DNA of 37,671 nt, taken from Paeniroseomonas aquatica. GTDB taxonomy: Bacteria > Pseudomonadota > Alphaproteobacteria > Acetobacterales > Acetobacteraceae. The stretch covers positions 63,848 through 101,518 of the forward strand of contig NZ_JAUFPN010000108.1 in assembly GCF_030409335.1 (NCBI RefSeq), read 5' to 3'. Positions 23,176-29,918 of this stretch are shown piece by piece (the stretch's first letter is position 1; each line of letters starts with the position of its first letter). The translations under genes were made by a program, and so were the position numbers. A model generated the notes under the pieces. The model was given only the letters and a program-made list of their open reading frames with translations. It had not been told where the DNA came from and did no database searches.

Positions 23176-23718
23176 GTGCCGGGCTTCCTGCGCCGGCAGT
23201 CCAACCTGCTGATCATCGCCGCCATCGGCCTCGCGGCCGGGGCCGCGGTCTGGCGGCTGCACGGGCCCGAGGGGGTGATGCGGGCGCTCGGCGTGGCCGC
23301 GGGCGTCTTCCTCGGCGTGCTGCCGGCGATGCTGGCGGGGCTGCTGCTGGCCGGCAGCCTGAAGCAGCTCATCCCGGCCGGCGCCCTGGCGAAGTGGATG
23401 GGCGCCGAGAGCGGCTGGCGGGGCCTCGGCGTCGCGACGCTGGCGGGGATGGCCATGCCGGGCGGGCCGATGGCCGCCTTCCCGCTGGTGCTGGTGCTGG
23501 CCCAGGCGGGGGCGGACCGCGGCGCGCTGATCGCCTTCATCGTCGCCTGGGCGCTGAACGGCTTCCAGCGGGTGCTGGTCTGGGAGGTGCCGCTGCTGGG
23601 CGCCGACTTCGCCATCCTGCGCTTTCTCTGCGGCCTGCCGCTGGGGCTGATCGCCGGGGCGCTGGCGCGGCGCATCCCGATCGCCTGGACCCCGCCGGGC
23701 AGCGGCAACACGGCATGA
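23176..23718 (+). CDS. Half-size permease A (ArsP/YraQ-like fold), paralogue of the next gene
   Basis: A 180-residue membrane protein with about five hydrophobic segments. Residues 73-165 contain WMGAESGWRGLGVATLAG, the motif MPGGPMAAFPLVL (PGGP at 95-98) and ALNGFQRVLVWEVPLLG. Layout resembles one half of the two-lobed COG0701/ArsP_1 permeases, but the Cys/Ser motif of arsenic permeases is replaced by PGGP. GTG start at 23176, 10 bp after the small peptide gene. The stop overlaps the next gene as ATGA. The product is about 44 percent identical by eye, over about 93 residues, to the next protein, so the two probably assemble as a heterodimeric transporter. Substrate unknown. Confidence 0.75.
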   Translation: MPGFLRRQSNLLIIAAIGLAAGAAVWRLHGPEGVMRALGVAAGVFLGVLPAMLAGLLLAGSLKQLIPAGALAKWMGAESGWRGLGVATLAGMAMPGGPMAAFPLVLVLAQAGADRGALIAFIVAWALNGFQRVLVWEVPLLGADFAILRFLCGLPLGLIAGALARRIPIAWTPPGSGNTA

Positions 23719-24230
23719 CGCCCGGCCAGATCCTGCTCTTCGTGGTGGCGCTGGTCGCCTTCGCCCTGGCGCTGCGGCGGGGCGTGCCGACGGCGCAGCG
23801 GGCGCTGCGCGAGACCGGGCAGACCATCGTCCGGGTGCTGCCGCTGCTGGTGGTGGCGCTGCCGATGGCCGCCTTCCTGGCGGAGCTGATCCCGCCCGAT
23901 GCCGCCGCCGGCTGGCTCGGGCCCGAGAGCGGGCTGGTGGGCATCGTCATCGCCAGCGTCGCCGGGGGCTTCATCCCGGGCGGGCCCTTCGTCTCCTTCC
24001 CCCTGGTGCTGACCTTCATCAAGGCCGGCGCCGGCGGGGCGCAGATGGTGGCGCTGATCACCGGCTGGGCGATCCTCGGCTTCCACCGGGTGATCGCCTG
24101 GGAATGGCCGGTGCTCGGCGGGCGCTTCGTGGCGATCCGCCTCGCCGCCTCCTTCGCCCTGCCGATCCTGGCGGGGGTGCTGGCGCAGCTGCTGCTGCCC
24201 TGGTTCCCCCACGCGCTGATCCGGCCCTGA
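23715..24230 (+). CDS. Half-size permease B (ArsP/YraQ-like fold), paralogue of the preceding gene
   Basis: A 171-residue membrane protein with hydrophobic segments at about 5-20, 40-58, 74-104, 110-125 and 140-163. It shows the same core as permease A: WLGPESGLVGIVIASVAGG, IPGGPFVSFPLVL (PGGP at 88-91) and ILGFHRVIAWEWPVLGGRF. Charged residues inside the core are shared with permease A (Glu in PESG/AESG, Arg in GFxRV, Glu in WExP, Arg in IR/LR), suggesting they line a transport path. The ATG overlaps permease A's stop by four bases. The position after fdhD-mobA hints at an ion linked to molybdoenzymes, but this is a guess. A 22-bp palindrome follows the stop at once. Confidence 0.75.
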   Translation: MTPGQILLFVVALVAFALALRRGVPTAQRALRETGQTIVRVLPLLVVALPMAAFLAELIPPDAAAGWLGPESGLVGIVIASVAGGFIPGGPFVSFPLVLTFIKAGAGGAQMVALITGWAILGFHRVIAWEWPVLGGRFVAIRLAASFALPILAGVLAQLLLPWFPHALIRP

Positions 24231-24252
24231 GCGGGCGCCCGCGGGCGCCCGC
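24231..24252. terminator. 22-bp perfect palindrome between convergent genes
   Basis: The decamer GCGGGCGCCC occurs twice in tandem (24231-24240, 24241-24250) and is followed by GC. The whole 22 bp reads identically on both strands. It starts at the base after permease B's stop and ends 11 bp before the end of the convergent peroxidase gene. Most likely a bidirectional terminator. Confidence 0.55.
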
Positions 24253-24263
24253 CCCCGTGGCGC

Positions 24264-25826
24264 TCAGGCCAGCACGGTATCCGCCGGCAGCGGGATGACG
24301 AGCTGCGGCAGCTCGGGGTCCATCGCCTCGCTGCCCTCGGCGCGGCGCTCGGCGAAGGTGAAGACGTCGTCCTGGATGTGCTGCGTGTCGGTGTTGCGCA
24401 GGATGATGTCGCTGAGGCCGCTGTGCCGGATCTGCTGCAGCGTCTCGGCGTCGAAGCCCTGGTTCTCGAACCACAGCCGGTCGCCGTCGCGGCTGCGCTC
24501 GAACTGGTCGGCGATGATGAGGCCGAAGGTCTCGCCGACGAAGGCGCCGGGCATGACCCGCTCGGCCAGGCCGCCGGTCCAGAGGTCGACCGCGTCCACC
24601 GAGCCGAAGGCCTGCTCCAGCGCCGCGACCGTGCCCTGGTCGTCGGTGATCTGGCAGAAGGCGGTATAGGGGTCGAGGTGCAGCGCCTCCCGCATCTCGT
24701 TCAGGTGCGGCAGGCCGAGGTCGCGGCCGCGCTGGATGTTGATGGCGGCGAGGTCGAGCCCGACCGGGGGGTCGAACAGGAAGTTGCGGAGGTCCTCGAC
24801 GATGCGGGCGTCCATCGCCTGCGACAGGTCGGAGGCGAGGTGGCGCAGCAGCCCGTCGGCCCCGCCGTCGGCGGCGAATTCGGCCGGCGTCAGGAAGAAG
24901 GTCTCGCGCAGCGAGATCTCGCCGGCGGGGTGGCCGTACTCGTCCAGCTTCTCGGTCCGCGGCGAGACGGTGGAATGGCCGAAGCGATAGGCGGCGCCGG
25001 CGAATTCGATGGCCATGCGGGGGTCGACGGCATCGTCGAAGCCCCGGTACTCGCCGGGCGCCAGGTCGCCGAGGAGGTGGGGCAGGAATTCCTGGTAGGT
25101 GATGTTCTGGATCTCGGCGGTGACGATGGCGCGGGCCATGTTGAAGACGGTGTCGCCGTCGAGGCAGGGGTTCCCGGCATAGAGGCGGTCGACCTGCCAG
25201 TTGTGCTCGCGGACGAAGAGCGTCTGCAGCGCGGTCAGCGAGGGGTTCTCGTCGGCGCGGCCGTCGCCGGCGATGTGGCCGAGCAGGCCGCCGGACTGGG
25301 CGGCATCCTCGCCGGTCGGGTCGACCGGGCCGACCGGCAGGTTGCGGCCTTCCGACATCAGCATGTGGCCGTCGGGGGCGCGCAGCCGGGCGGCGGTCGC
25401 CTCGGTCGAGCCATAGACCATGGAGCCGTCGATCCAGCCGGTGACGGCATTCACCGGGTCGCCGTTGGCGTCCACGTCGGCCCGGCTCATCGGGATGATG
25501 GTGCCGTCGGCGAAGACGGGGTCGCCCTTCGGGATGACGATGCTGATCGGCTGGCCGGTGCGGCTGTCGGCGGTCAGGTTGATGTCGTGGTCGATGAACT
25601 GGCCCCAGGCGTACATCATGCCGGAGAGGCCCTGCGGGTTCTCGATGTCCGCGGCGCCCTCGCCGACGACGACATTGCTGATGCTGCGGGGATTGGGGCC
25701 GTCGACCAGTCCGCGCTGGTCATCGGCGAAGTATTCGGGTGCCAGGCGCAGGAAGGCGGTATTGGTGACGTTGGTCAGCGGATTGCCGGGATCGTTGCCC
25801 GAGCCGTCGATACTGCGGTATTCCAT
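24264..25826 (-). CDS. Animal-type haem peroxidase (peroxidase-cyclooxygenase superfamily)
   Basis: A 520-residue haem peroxidase. The distal site WGQFIDHDINLT (74-85) carries the distal His80 and the calcium/haem-linked Asp79 equivalents of myeloperoxidase GQ-xDHD. The catalytic Arg lies in LFVREHNWQVDRL (near 215). The proximal His is in AAYRFGHSTVSP (near 290), and INIQRGRDLGLPHLNEMR (near 380) is a superfamily hallmark. It oxidises halides or organic donors with H2O2; the donor is unknown. There is no signal peptide, and the hemolysin-type calcium repeats found in many bacterial relatives are missing. ATG 25826 is chosen for the AGGAGAGAG upstream; a longer 30-residue extension reads as low-complexity leader. 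The 5' region contains an operator-like inverted repeat. Confidence 0.88.
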   Translation of the reverse strand: MEYRSIDGSGNDPGNPLTNVTNTAFLRLAPEYFADDQRGLVDGPNPRSISNVVVGEGAADIENPQGLSGMMYAWGQFIDHDINLTADSRTGQPISIVIPKGDPVFADGTIIPMSRADVDANGDPVNAVTGWIDGSMVYGSTEATAARLRAPDGHMLMSEGRNLPVGPVDPTGEDAAQSGGLLGHIAGDGRADENPSLTALQTLFVREHNWQVDRLYAGNPCLDGDTVFNMARAIVTAEIQNITYQEFLPHLLGDLAPGEYRGFDDAVDPRMAIEFAGAAYRFGHSTVSPRTEKLDEYGHPAGEISLRETFFLTPAEFAADGGADGLLRHLASDLSQAMDARIVEDLRNFLFDPPVGLDLAAINIQRGRDLGLPHLNEMREALHLDPYTAFCQITDDQGTVAALEQAFGSVDAVDLWTGGLAERVMPGAFVGETFGLIIADQFERSRDGDRLWFENQGFDAETLQQIRHSGLSDIILRNTDTQHIQDDVFTFAERRAEGSEAMDPELPQLVIPLPADTVLA

Positions 25827-25859
25827 GGACGCTTGTCTCTCTCCTGGACGAGAATACTG

Positions 25860-25877
25860 CCCCCGCGCGCGCGGGGG
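25860..25877. repeat. 18-bp perfect GC palindrome in the peroxidase leader
   Basis: CCCCCGCGCGCGCGGGGG is its own reverse complement and lies 34-51 bp upstream of the peroxidase ATG, downstream of the proposed promoter. In RNA it would form a hairpin in the 5' leader; alternating GC could also adopt Z-DNA. Confidence 0.6.
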
Positions 25878-25949
25878 CGGCCCTGCCACAGCCGGCCCGC
25901 CCGCGCCGGATGGCACGGGACGCGGGCTCAGGTCGGTCGAGTGTCCGGG

Positions 25950-25968
25950 TGACCGATACAGTCGGTCA
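25950..25968. promoter_or_regulatory. TetR-like operator TGACCGA-N5-TCGGTCA
   Basis: A perfect 7-bp inverted repeat with 5-base spacer (TGACCGA 25950-25956, TCGGTCA 25962-25968) resembles the ACCGA..TCGGT half-sites of TetR-family operators. An extra half-site GGTCGGTC lies at 25931-25938. It overlaps the spacer and -10 of the proposed peroxidase promoter. No TetR gene is in the window. Confidence 0.55.
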
Positions 25969-25980
25969 TGCAGGAGTCAA
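25953..25980 (-). promoter_or_regulatory. Candidate promoter of the peroxidase gene
   Basis: On the minus strand TTGACT (complement of 25975-25980) is followed after 16 bp by TATCGG (complement of 25953-25958). The -35 is good and the -10 weak. The predicted leader is about 120 nt. Overlap with the inverted repeat supports repression of this promoter. Confidence 0.4.
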
Positions 25981-26110
25981 GCAAGCCGCACCATTTTCCG
26001 TCCAGATTCCCAATAATAATCCTGCTCTACGATTACCCTCTGCTTTCATGCACGACGCGGTTGATTACACTGCCGCAATGCGTCCTGCTGCACACGCATG
26101 GGTTGTAGCG

Positions 26111-26130
26111 CCGGGCCGATGGAGGCCCGG
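26111..26130 (-). terminator. Hairpin after the chemoreceptor gene
   Basis: CCGGGCC (26111-26117) pairs perfectly with GGCCCGG (26124-26130) around a 6-base loop, 13 bp beyond the chemoreceptor stop. No T-run follows. Confidence 0.45.
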
Positions 26131-26142
26131 GGCGGCGGCGCG

Positions 26143-27618
26143 TCAGCGTACCAGCACCCGCGCCGCATCCTTGGTCTTGGTGACGGCCTGGCCGGCCTGC
26201 AGCACCGCCGAGGCGATCTCGGCAATATTCGCCGAGACGGTGGAGACGGCGCCGGCGGCGGTCTGCATGTCGGCGGACATGCCGCGGGTGACGGCGCTCT
26301 GCTCCTCCACGGCGGAGGCGGTCAGGGTCACGCTCTCGCGCACCGTGGTGACCGCGTCGCGGATGGCGTCGAGCGCGCCGGCGACCTCGAGCGAGGTGGC
26401 CTGGATGCCGTCGATCTCGCCCGAGATCTGCTCGGTGGCGCGGGCGGCCTGGACCGCCAGGTTCTTCACCTCGGAGGCGACGACGGCGAAGCCCTTGCCG
26501 GCATCGCCGGCCCGCGCCGCCTCGATCGTGGCGTTCAGCGCCAGCAGGTTGATCTGGCTGGCGATGTTGCGGATGAGCCCGACGATGCCGCCCATGGCCT
26601 GGGCCGCATTGGCCAGGGTCTCGGTGTTGCGGCCGACCGCCACGGTGCGGTCGAAGGCGCTGTCGGTGGCGGCGCGGGACTTGGCCATGCTCTCGGAGAT
26701 CTCGGTGATCGAGGTCGCCAGCTCCTCGGCGCTCGCGGCCACCGACTGGACGCTGTTCGAGGTCTCCTCGGCGGCGGTGGTCGCGGTGCGGGCGCTGCCG
26801 GTCGAGAGGTCGATGGCGCCGTCGATCTCGCCGAAATTCTGGTCGATCAGGGTCTTCAGATTGGCCAGCAGGGTCATCTGGCCGGTGACGTCGGTCGCGA
26901 ATTTCACCACCTTGGTGACCTTGCCGGCGGAATCGAGGATGGGGTTGTAGGAGGCCTCGATCCAGATCTCCCGGCCGCCCTTGCCGATGCGCTTGAACTG
27001 CGCCGCCTGGTATTCGCCACGGCGCAGCTCTTCCCAGAAGCGGGCATACTCGGCGCTGCCGTGCAGGGCGGGCTCGACGAACATGCTGTGATTCCGGCCG
27101 CGCACCTCCTCGAGCGTGTAGCCCATGGCCTTCAGGAAATTGGGGTTGGCGTCGAGGATGGTGCCGTCGGTGCCGAACTGGATGACGGCCAGGGACCGGC
27201 CGATGGCCGCGATCTGCGCGGCATAGTCGAGGTTGAGCAGGCGGGCCCGCGCATCCGCCCATTCGACCGTGAAGCCGAGCGGCTTCCCCTGGTCCTGCAG
27301 CGGGGTCACCAGCAGGTCGAAGGCCCGGCCGCCGACATGGATGGTGGCCGCATGCGGCCTGGCCAGCCCGGCCAGCATCTGCCGCTGGTGCGTCGGGTTG
27401 CGGTGGAAGATGTCGATGTTGCTGCCGATCAGCCGGGCCAGGTCGAAGCGCGGCAGCTCCTGCCGCAGCTCCGCCTCGGCCTCGCGCATCAGCGCCATGG
27501 CGGAGGGGTTGACGTAGATGATGTTCAGATCCGGGTCGGCGATCATCACGTTGGTCCGCAGCGCATCCAGCGCCGCGATCCGGGTGACGTCGAAGGTGGT
27601 CTTGCCAAACAGCCGCAT
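26143..27618 (-). CDS. Soluble PAS-PAS methyl-accepting chemotaxis protein
   Basis: A 491-residue chemoreceptor with no membrane segment, so it should sit in the cytoplasm or on a cytoplasmic array. PAS 1 covers about 18-130 ([30 protein letters not shown] in two blocks, starting near 24). PAS 2 covers about 135-245 ([29 protein letters not shown]). Both belong to the PAS_3/PAS_9-like group often carrying haem or FAD in aerotaxis sensors. The signalling tip [20 protein letters not shown] (about 370-389) is diagnostic and identifies the CheA/CheW contact. No CheB/CheR pentapeptide is at the C terminus. ATG 27618 (MRLFGKTTF) is chosen; ATG 27642 would add eight residues. No chemotaxis genes are adjacent. 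Divergent from the RibD-type gene. Confidence 0.88.
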   Translation of the reverse strand: MRLFGKTTFDVTRIAALDALRTNVMIADPDLNIIYVNPSAMALMREAEAELRQELPRFDLARLIGSNIDIFHRNPTHQRQMLAGLARPHAATIHVGGRAFDLLVTPLQDQGKPLGFTVEWADARARLLNLDYAAQIAAIGRSLAVIQFGTDGTILDANPNFLKAMGYTLEEVRGRNHSMFVEPALHGSAEYARFWEELRRGEYQAAQFKRIGKGGREIWIEASYNPILDSAGKVTKVVKFATDVTGQMTLLANLKTLIDQNFGEIDGAIDLSTGSARTATTAAEETSNSVQSVAASAEELATSITEISESMAKSRAATDSAFDRTVAVGRNTETLANAAQAMGGIVGLIRNIASQINLLALNATIEAARAGDAGKGFAVVASEVKNLAVQAARATEQISGEIDGIQATSLEVAGALDAIRDAVTTVRESVTLTASAVEEQSAVTRGMSADMQTAAGAVSTVSANIAEIASAVLQAGQAVTKTKDAARVLVR

Positions 27619-27733
27619 CGGTCGTGAACCCCTGGTCCTCATTCGAGGGCCCCATCATTGCGGGTCCCGGTAAAGATATCCTTGCGCCGAGGCCGCTGGC
27701 GCCGGGCGCCGGCATCCGGCAAGGTCCGCCGCG

Positions 27734-28540
27734 ATGGATATGACCTCGGAAGGACGCCCCCCTGCCCCGCCCGGCTGGGCGGCGCTGCTGGCCCTGCGGG
27801 ACGCGCCCGGCGGGGCGGTGCCGGCGGCCGGGCCGCTGGCGGCGCTGTTCGGCCCGCTGCTGGCGCCGCCGGCCGCGGCCGACGGCTGCACCGTGGTGGG
27901 GCGGCTGGCGCAGACGCTGGACGGGCGGATCGCCACCGCCTCCGGCTCCTCGCAGTGGATCGGCGGGGCGGGCGACCTGCTGCATACCCACCGGCTGCGG
28001 GCGCTCTGCCATGCCGTCGTGGTCGGCGCCGGGACGGTGCGGCACGACGACCCGCGGCTGACCACGCGGGGCTGCCCAGGCCCCGATCCGGTGCGGGTGG
28101 TGCTGGATACCGACCGCCGGCTGGGCGCCGGGTACGGGGTGTTCCGCGAGGGGCCGCCGACCCTGCTGCTGGCCGCCGAGGACGCGCCGGGCGGCGACCG
28201 GCTCGGGCTGGCCGAGGTGGTGCGGCTGCCGCGCGATGCGGCGCATGGCGGGCTGGCGGTGCCGGCGATCCTGGCCGCGCTGGCCGCGCGCGGGCTGACG
28301 CGCCTCTTCGTCGAGGGCGGCGGCGTCACCGTCAGCCGCTTCCTGGCGGCGGGCTGCCTCGACCGGCTGCACGTGACGGTGGCGCCGGTGCTGCTCGGCT
28401 CCGGCATCCCGGCCTTCACCCTGCCGGAGGCGGCGCGCATCGCCGACGGGCTTCGCTTCGCCTGGACGGTGCACGACCTGGCGCCGGACGTGCTTTTCGA
28501 CATCGCGCTCGACCGGGTGCGGCCGGGGGTGTGTTCGTGA
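27734..28540 (+). CDS. RibD C-terminal-type reductase (DHFR fold), first gene of a pteridine-like operon
   Basis: A 268-residue NADPH-dependent reductase related to the C-terminal half of RibD, with no deaminase domain. Motifs are VVGRLAQTLDGRIATASGSSQWI (about 54-76), HAVVVGAGTVRHDDPRLTTR (about 93-112), FVEGGGVTVSRFLAAGCLDRLHV (near 194) and VAPVLLGSG (near 217). RibD proper has Lys at the start of the first motif where this has Arg. The family reduces ribosylamino-pyrimidines or folate-like pterins; this member's substrate is unknown. Residues 1-50 are a Pro/Ala-rich extension. ATG 27734 or 27740. The stop overlaps the next gene's GTG. Divergent from the chemoreceptor over 115 bp, where the operon promoter should lie. 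Confidence 0.85.
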   Translation: MDMTSEGRPPAPPGWAALLALRDAPGGAVPAAGPLAALFGPLLAPPAAADGCTVVGRLAQTLDGRIATASGSSQWIGGAGDLLHTHRLRALCHAVVVGAGTVRHDDPRLTTRGCPGPDPVRVVLDTDRRLGAGYGVFREGPPTLLLAAEDAPGGDRLGLAEVVRLPRDAAHGGLAVPAILAALAARGLTRLFVEGGGVTVSRFLAAGCLDRLHVTVAPVLLGSGIPAFTLPEAARIADGLRFAWTVHDLAPDVLFDIALDRVRPGVCS

Positions 28541-29502
28541 AGGCGCGCGCCCTGTGGTGCGTGGCGCCGGGGGTGGCCGAGCTGCGCGAGGAGACGCTGC
28601 CGCCGCCGGCCGAGGGCCAAGCGCTGGTCAGGGCGCTGGCGAGCGGCATCTCCCGCGGGACCGAGCGGCTGGTGCTGGCCGGGCGGGTGCCGGAGAGCCA
28701 GTGGCCGGCGATGCGGGCGCCGCTGATGGCCGGCGAATTCCCCTATCCCGTGAAGTACGGCTACGCCGCGGTCGGCATGGTGGAAGCGGGGCCGGCGGCG
28801 CTGCTGGGCCGCCGGGTCTTCTGCCTGCATCCGCACCAGGATCGCTTCCTCGCCCCGGCCGCGATGTGCGTGCCGGTGCCGGATGCGGTGCCCGACCGGC
28901 GCGCGGTGCTGGCGGCGAACATGGAGACCGCGGTCAACGTGCTCTGGGACGCGCGGCCGCTGGTCGGCGAGCGGGTGCTGGTGATCGGCGCCGGGGTGGT
29001 CGGGCTGCTGGTGGCGGCGCTGCTGGCCGGGGTGCCCGGGCTCGACCTCGCGGTCTGCGACATCGACCCCGGGCGGGCGGCGCTGGTGAACGCCCTGGGC
29101 GCGCGGTTCTGCGCGCCGGAGGAGGCGCCCGGGCAGCGCGACCTCGTCATCCATGCCAGCGCGGCGCCGGAGGGGCTGGTGCTGGCGCTCGGCCGGGCCG
29201 GCTTCGAGGGGCGGATCGTCGAGGCGAGCTGGTACGGCGACCGCGCCGTGACCCTGCCGCTGGGCGAGGCCTTCCACGCGCAGCGGCTGTCGATCGTCTC
29301 GACCCAGGTCGGGCAGGTCGCGCCGGCGATGCGCGGCCGGCGGACGCACGGGGAGCGGCTGGCGCTGGCGCTGCGCCTGCTCGAGGATCCGCGCCTCGAC
29401 GCGCTGCTGGCGCCGCCGGTCGCCTTCGCCGCATTGCCGGCGGCCTTGCCCGGGATATTGAATGGCCCGGCGGCGCACCCCTGCCCCACCGTCACCTACT
29501 GA
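28537..29502 (+). CDS. Medium-chain dehydrogenase/reductase without zinc ligands (BchC-like fold)
   Basis: A 321-residue MDR protein. The Rossmann motif is VLVIGAGVVGLLVAALLAG (about 147-165), followed by an acidic strand VCDIDPGR suited to NAD(H). The N-terminal catalytic domain reads ALASGISRGTERLVLAGRVP (near 30), where normal alcohol dehydrogenases have the zinc-binding Cys in GICGSD. Structural-zinc cysteines are absent too. The SGIS-GTE signature recalls BchC-type dehydrogenases. The GTG at 28537 is chosen because it overlaps the upstream TGA (GTGA). The PTPS-like gene starts 14 bp after its stop. It probably oxidises or reduces a side-chain hydroxyl or ketone of the pathway intermediate; the reaction is inferred from context. 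Confidence 0.82.
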   Translation: MKARALWCVAPGVAELREETLPPPAEGQALVRALASGISRGTERLVLAGRVPESQWPAMRAPLMAGEFPYPVKYGYAAVGMVEAGPAALLGRRVFCLHPHQDRFLAPAAMCVPVPDAVPDRRAVLAANMETAVNVLWDARPLVGERVLVIGAGVVGLLVAALLAGVPGLDLAVCDIDPGRAALVNALGARFCAPEEAPGQRDLVIHASAAPEGLVLALGRAGFEGRIVEASWYGDRAVTLPLGEAFHAQRLSIVSTQVGQVAPAMRGRRTHGERLALALRLLEDPRLDALLAPPVAFAALPAALPGILNGPAAHPCPTVTY

Positions 29503-29516
29503 GCGAGCGAGCGACC

Positions 29517-29918
29517 ATGTACAGCCTGACCGTCTGCGACCACATCATGGTGGCGCACAGCTTCCGCGGCGACGAATTCGGTCCCGCCCAGCGCCTGCAC
29601 GGCGCCACCTTCGCGGTGGAGGCGGAGTTCCGCGCCCCCGGCATCGATGCGCTCGGGCTGCTGGTGGACATCGGCCTGGCCAAGGTGGAACTGCGGAAGG
29701 CGCTCGATGGCCTCGACTACCGCAACCTCGACGGCGAGCCGGCCTTCGCCGGGGTGAACACCACCACCGAATTCCTCTGCTCGCACATCCATGGGCTGCT
29801 GGCGGCGGCACTGCGGGCGGGGAAGCTCGGGGCGCAGTCGGCCAACGTGACCGGGCTGAAGATCCTGCTGCGGGAAAGCCCGAATGCCTGGGCGGCCTTC
29901 GAGGGGCCGGTGGCGTGA
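29517..29918 (+). CDS. Divergent PTPS/QueD-family protein lacking canonical catalytic residues
   Basis: A 133-residue T-fold protein of the 6-pyruvoyl/6-carboxy-tetrahydropterin synthase family, by order of motifs. AHSF contains His14, GPAQRLHGATF (22-32) contains His28, LVDIG spans 49-53, LDYRNLD spans 66-72, NTTTEF spans 81-86, and LRESPNAW contains Glu120, the usual pterin-anchoring Glu. Family enzymes have Cys-x3-His-Gly-His and Asp-His. Here the Cys position is Ala24, the second HGH histidine is Ala30, and Asp67 is followed by Tyr68. So the nucleophile, the catalytic His and one of three zinc ligands are gone while the pterin site is kept. ATG 29517 follows a GAGC tetranucleotide run. 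Coupled to the glycosyltransferase by GTGA. It must have changed chemistry or a binding role. Confidence 0.82.
   Translation: MYSLTVCDHIMVAHSFRGDEFGPAQRLHGATFAVEAEFRAPGIDALGLLVDIGLAKVELRKALDGLDYRNLDGEPAFAGVNTTTEFLCSHIHGLLAAALRAGKLGAQSANVTGLKILLRESPNAWAAFEGPVA

Noticed and set aside
24231-24263. Origin or dif-like site at the palindrome
   Set aside because: The palindrome is purely GC and lacks A/T-rich or XerCD-type features; termination is simpler.
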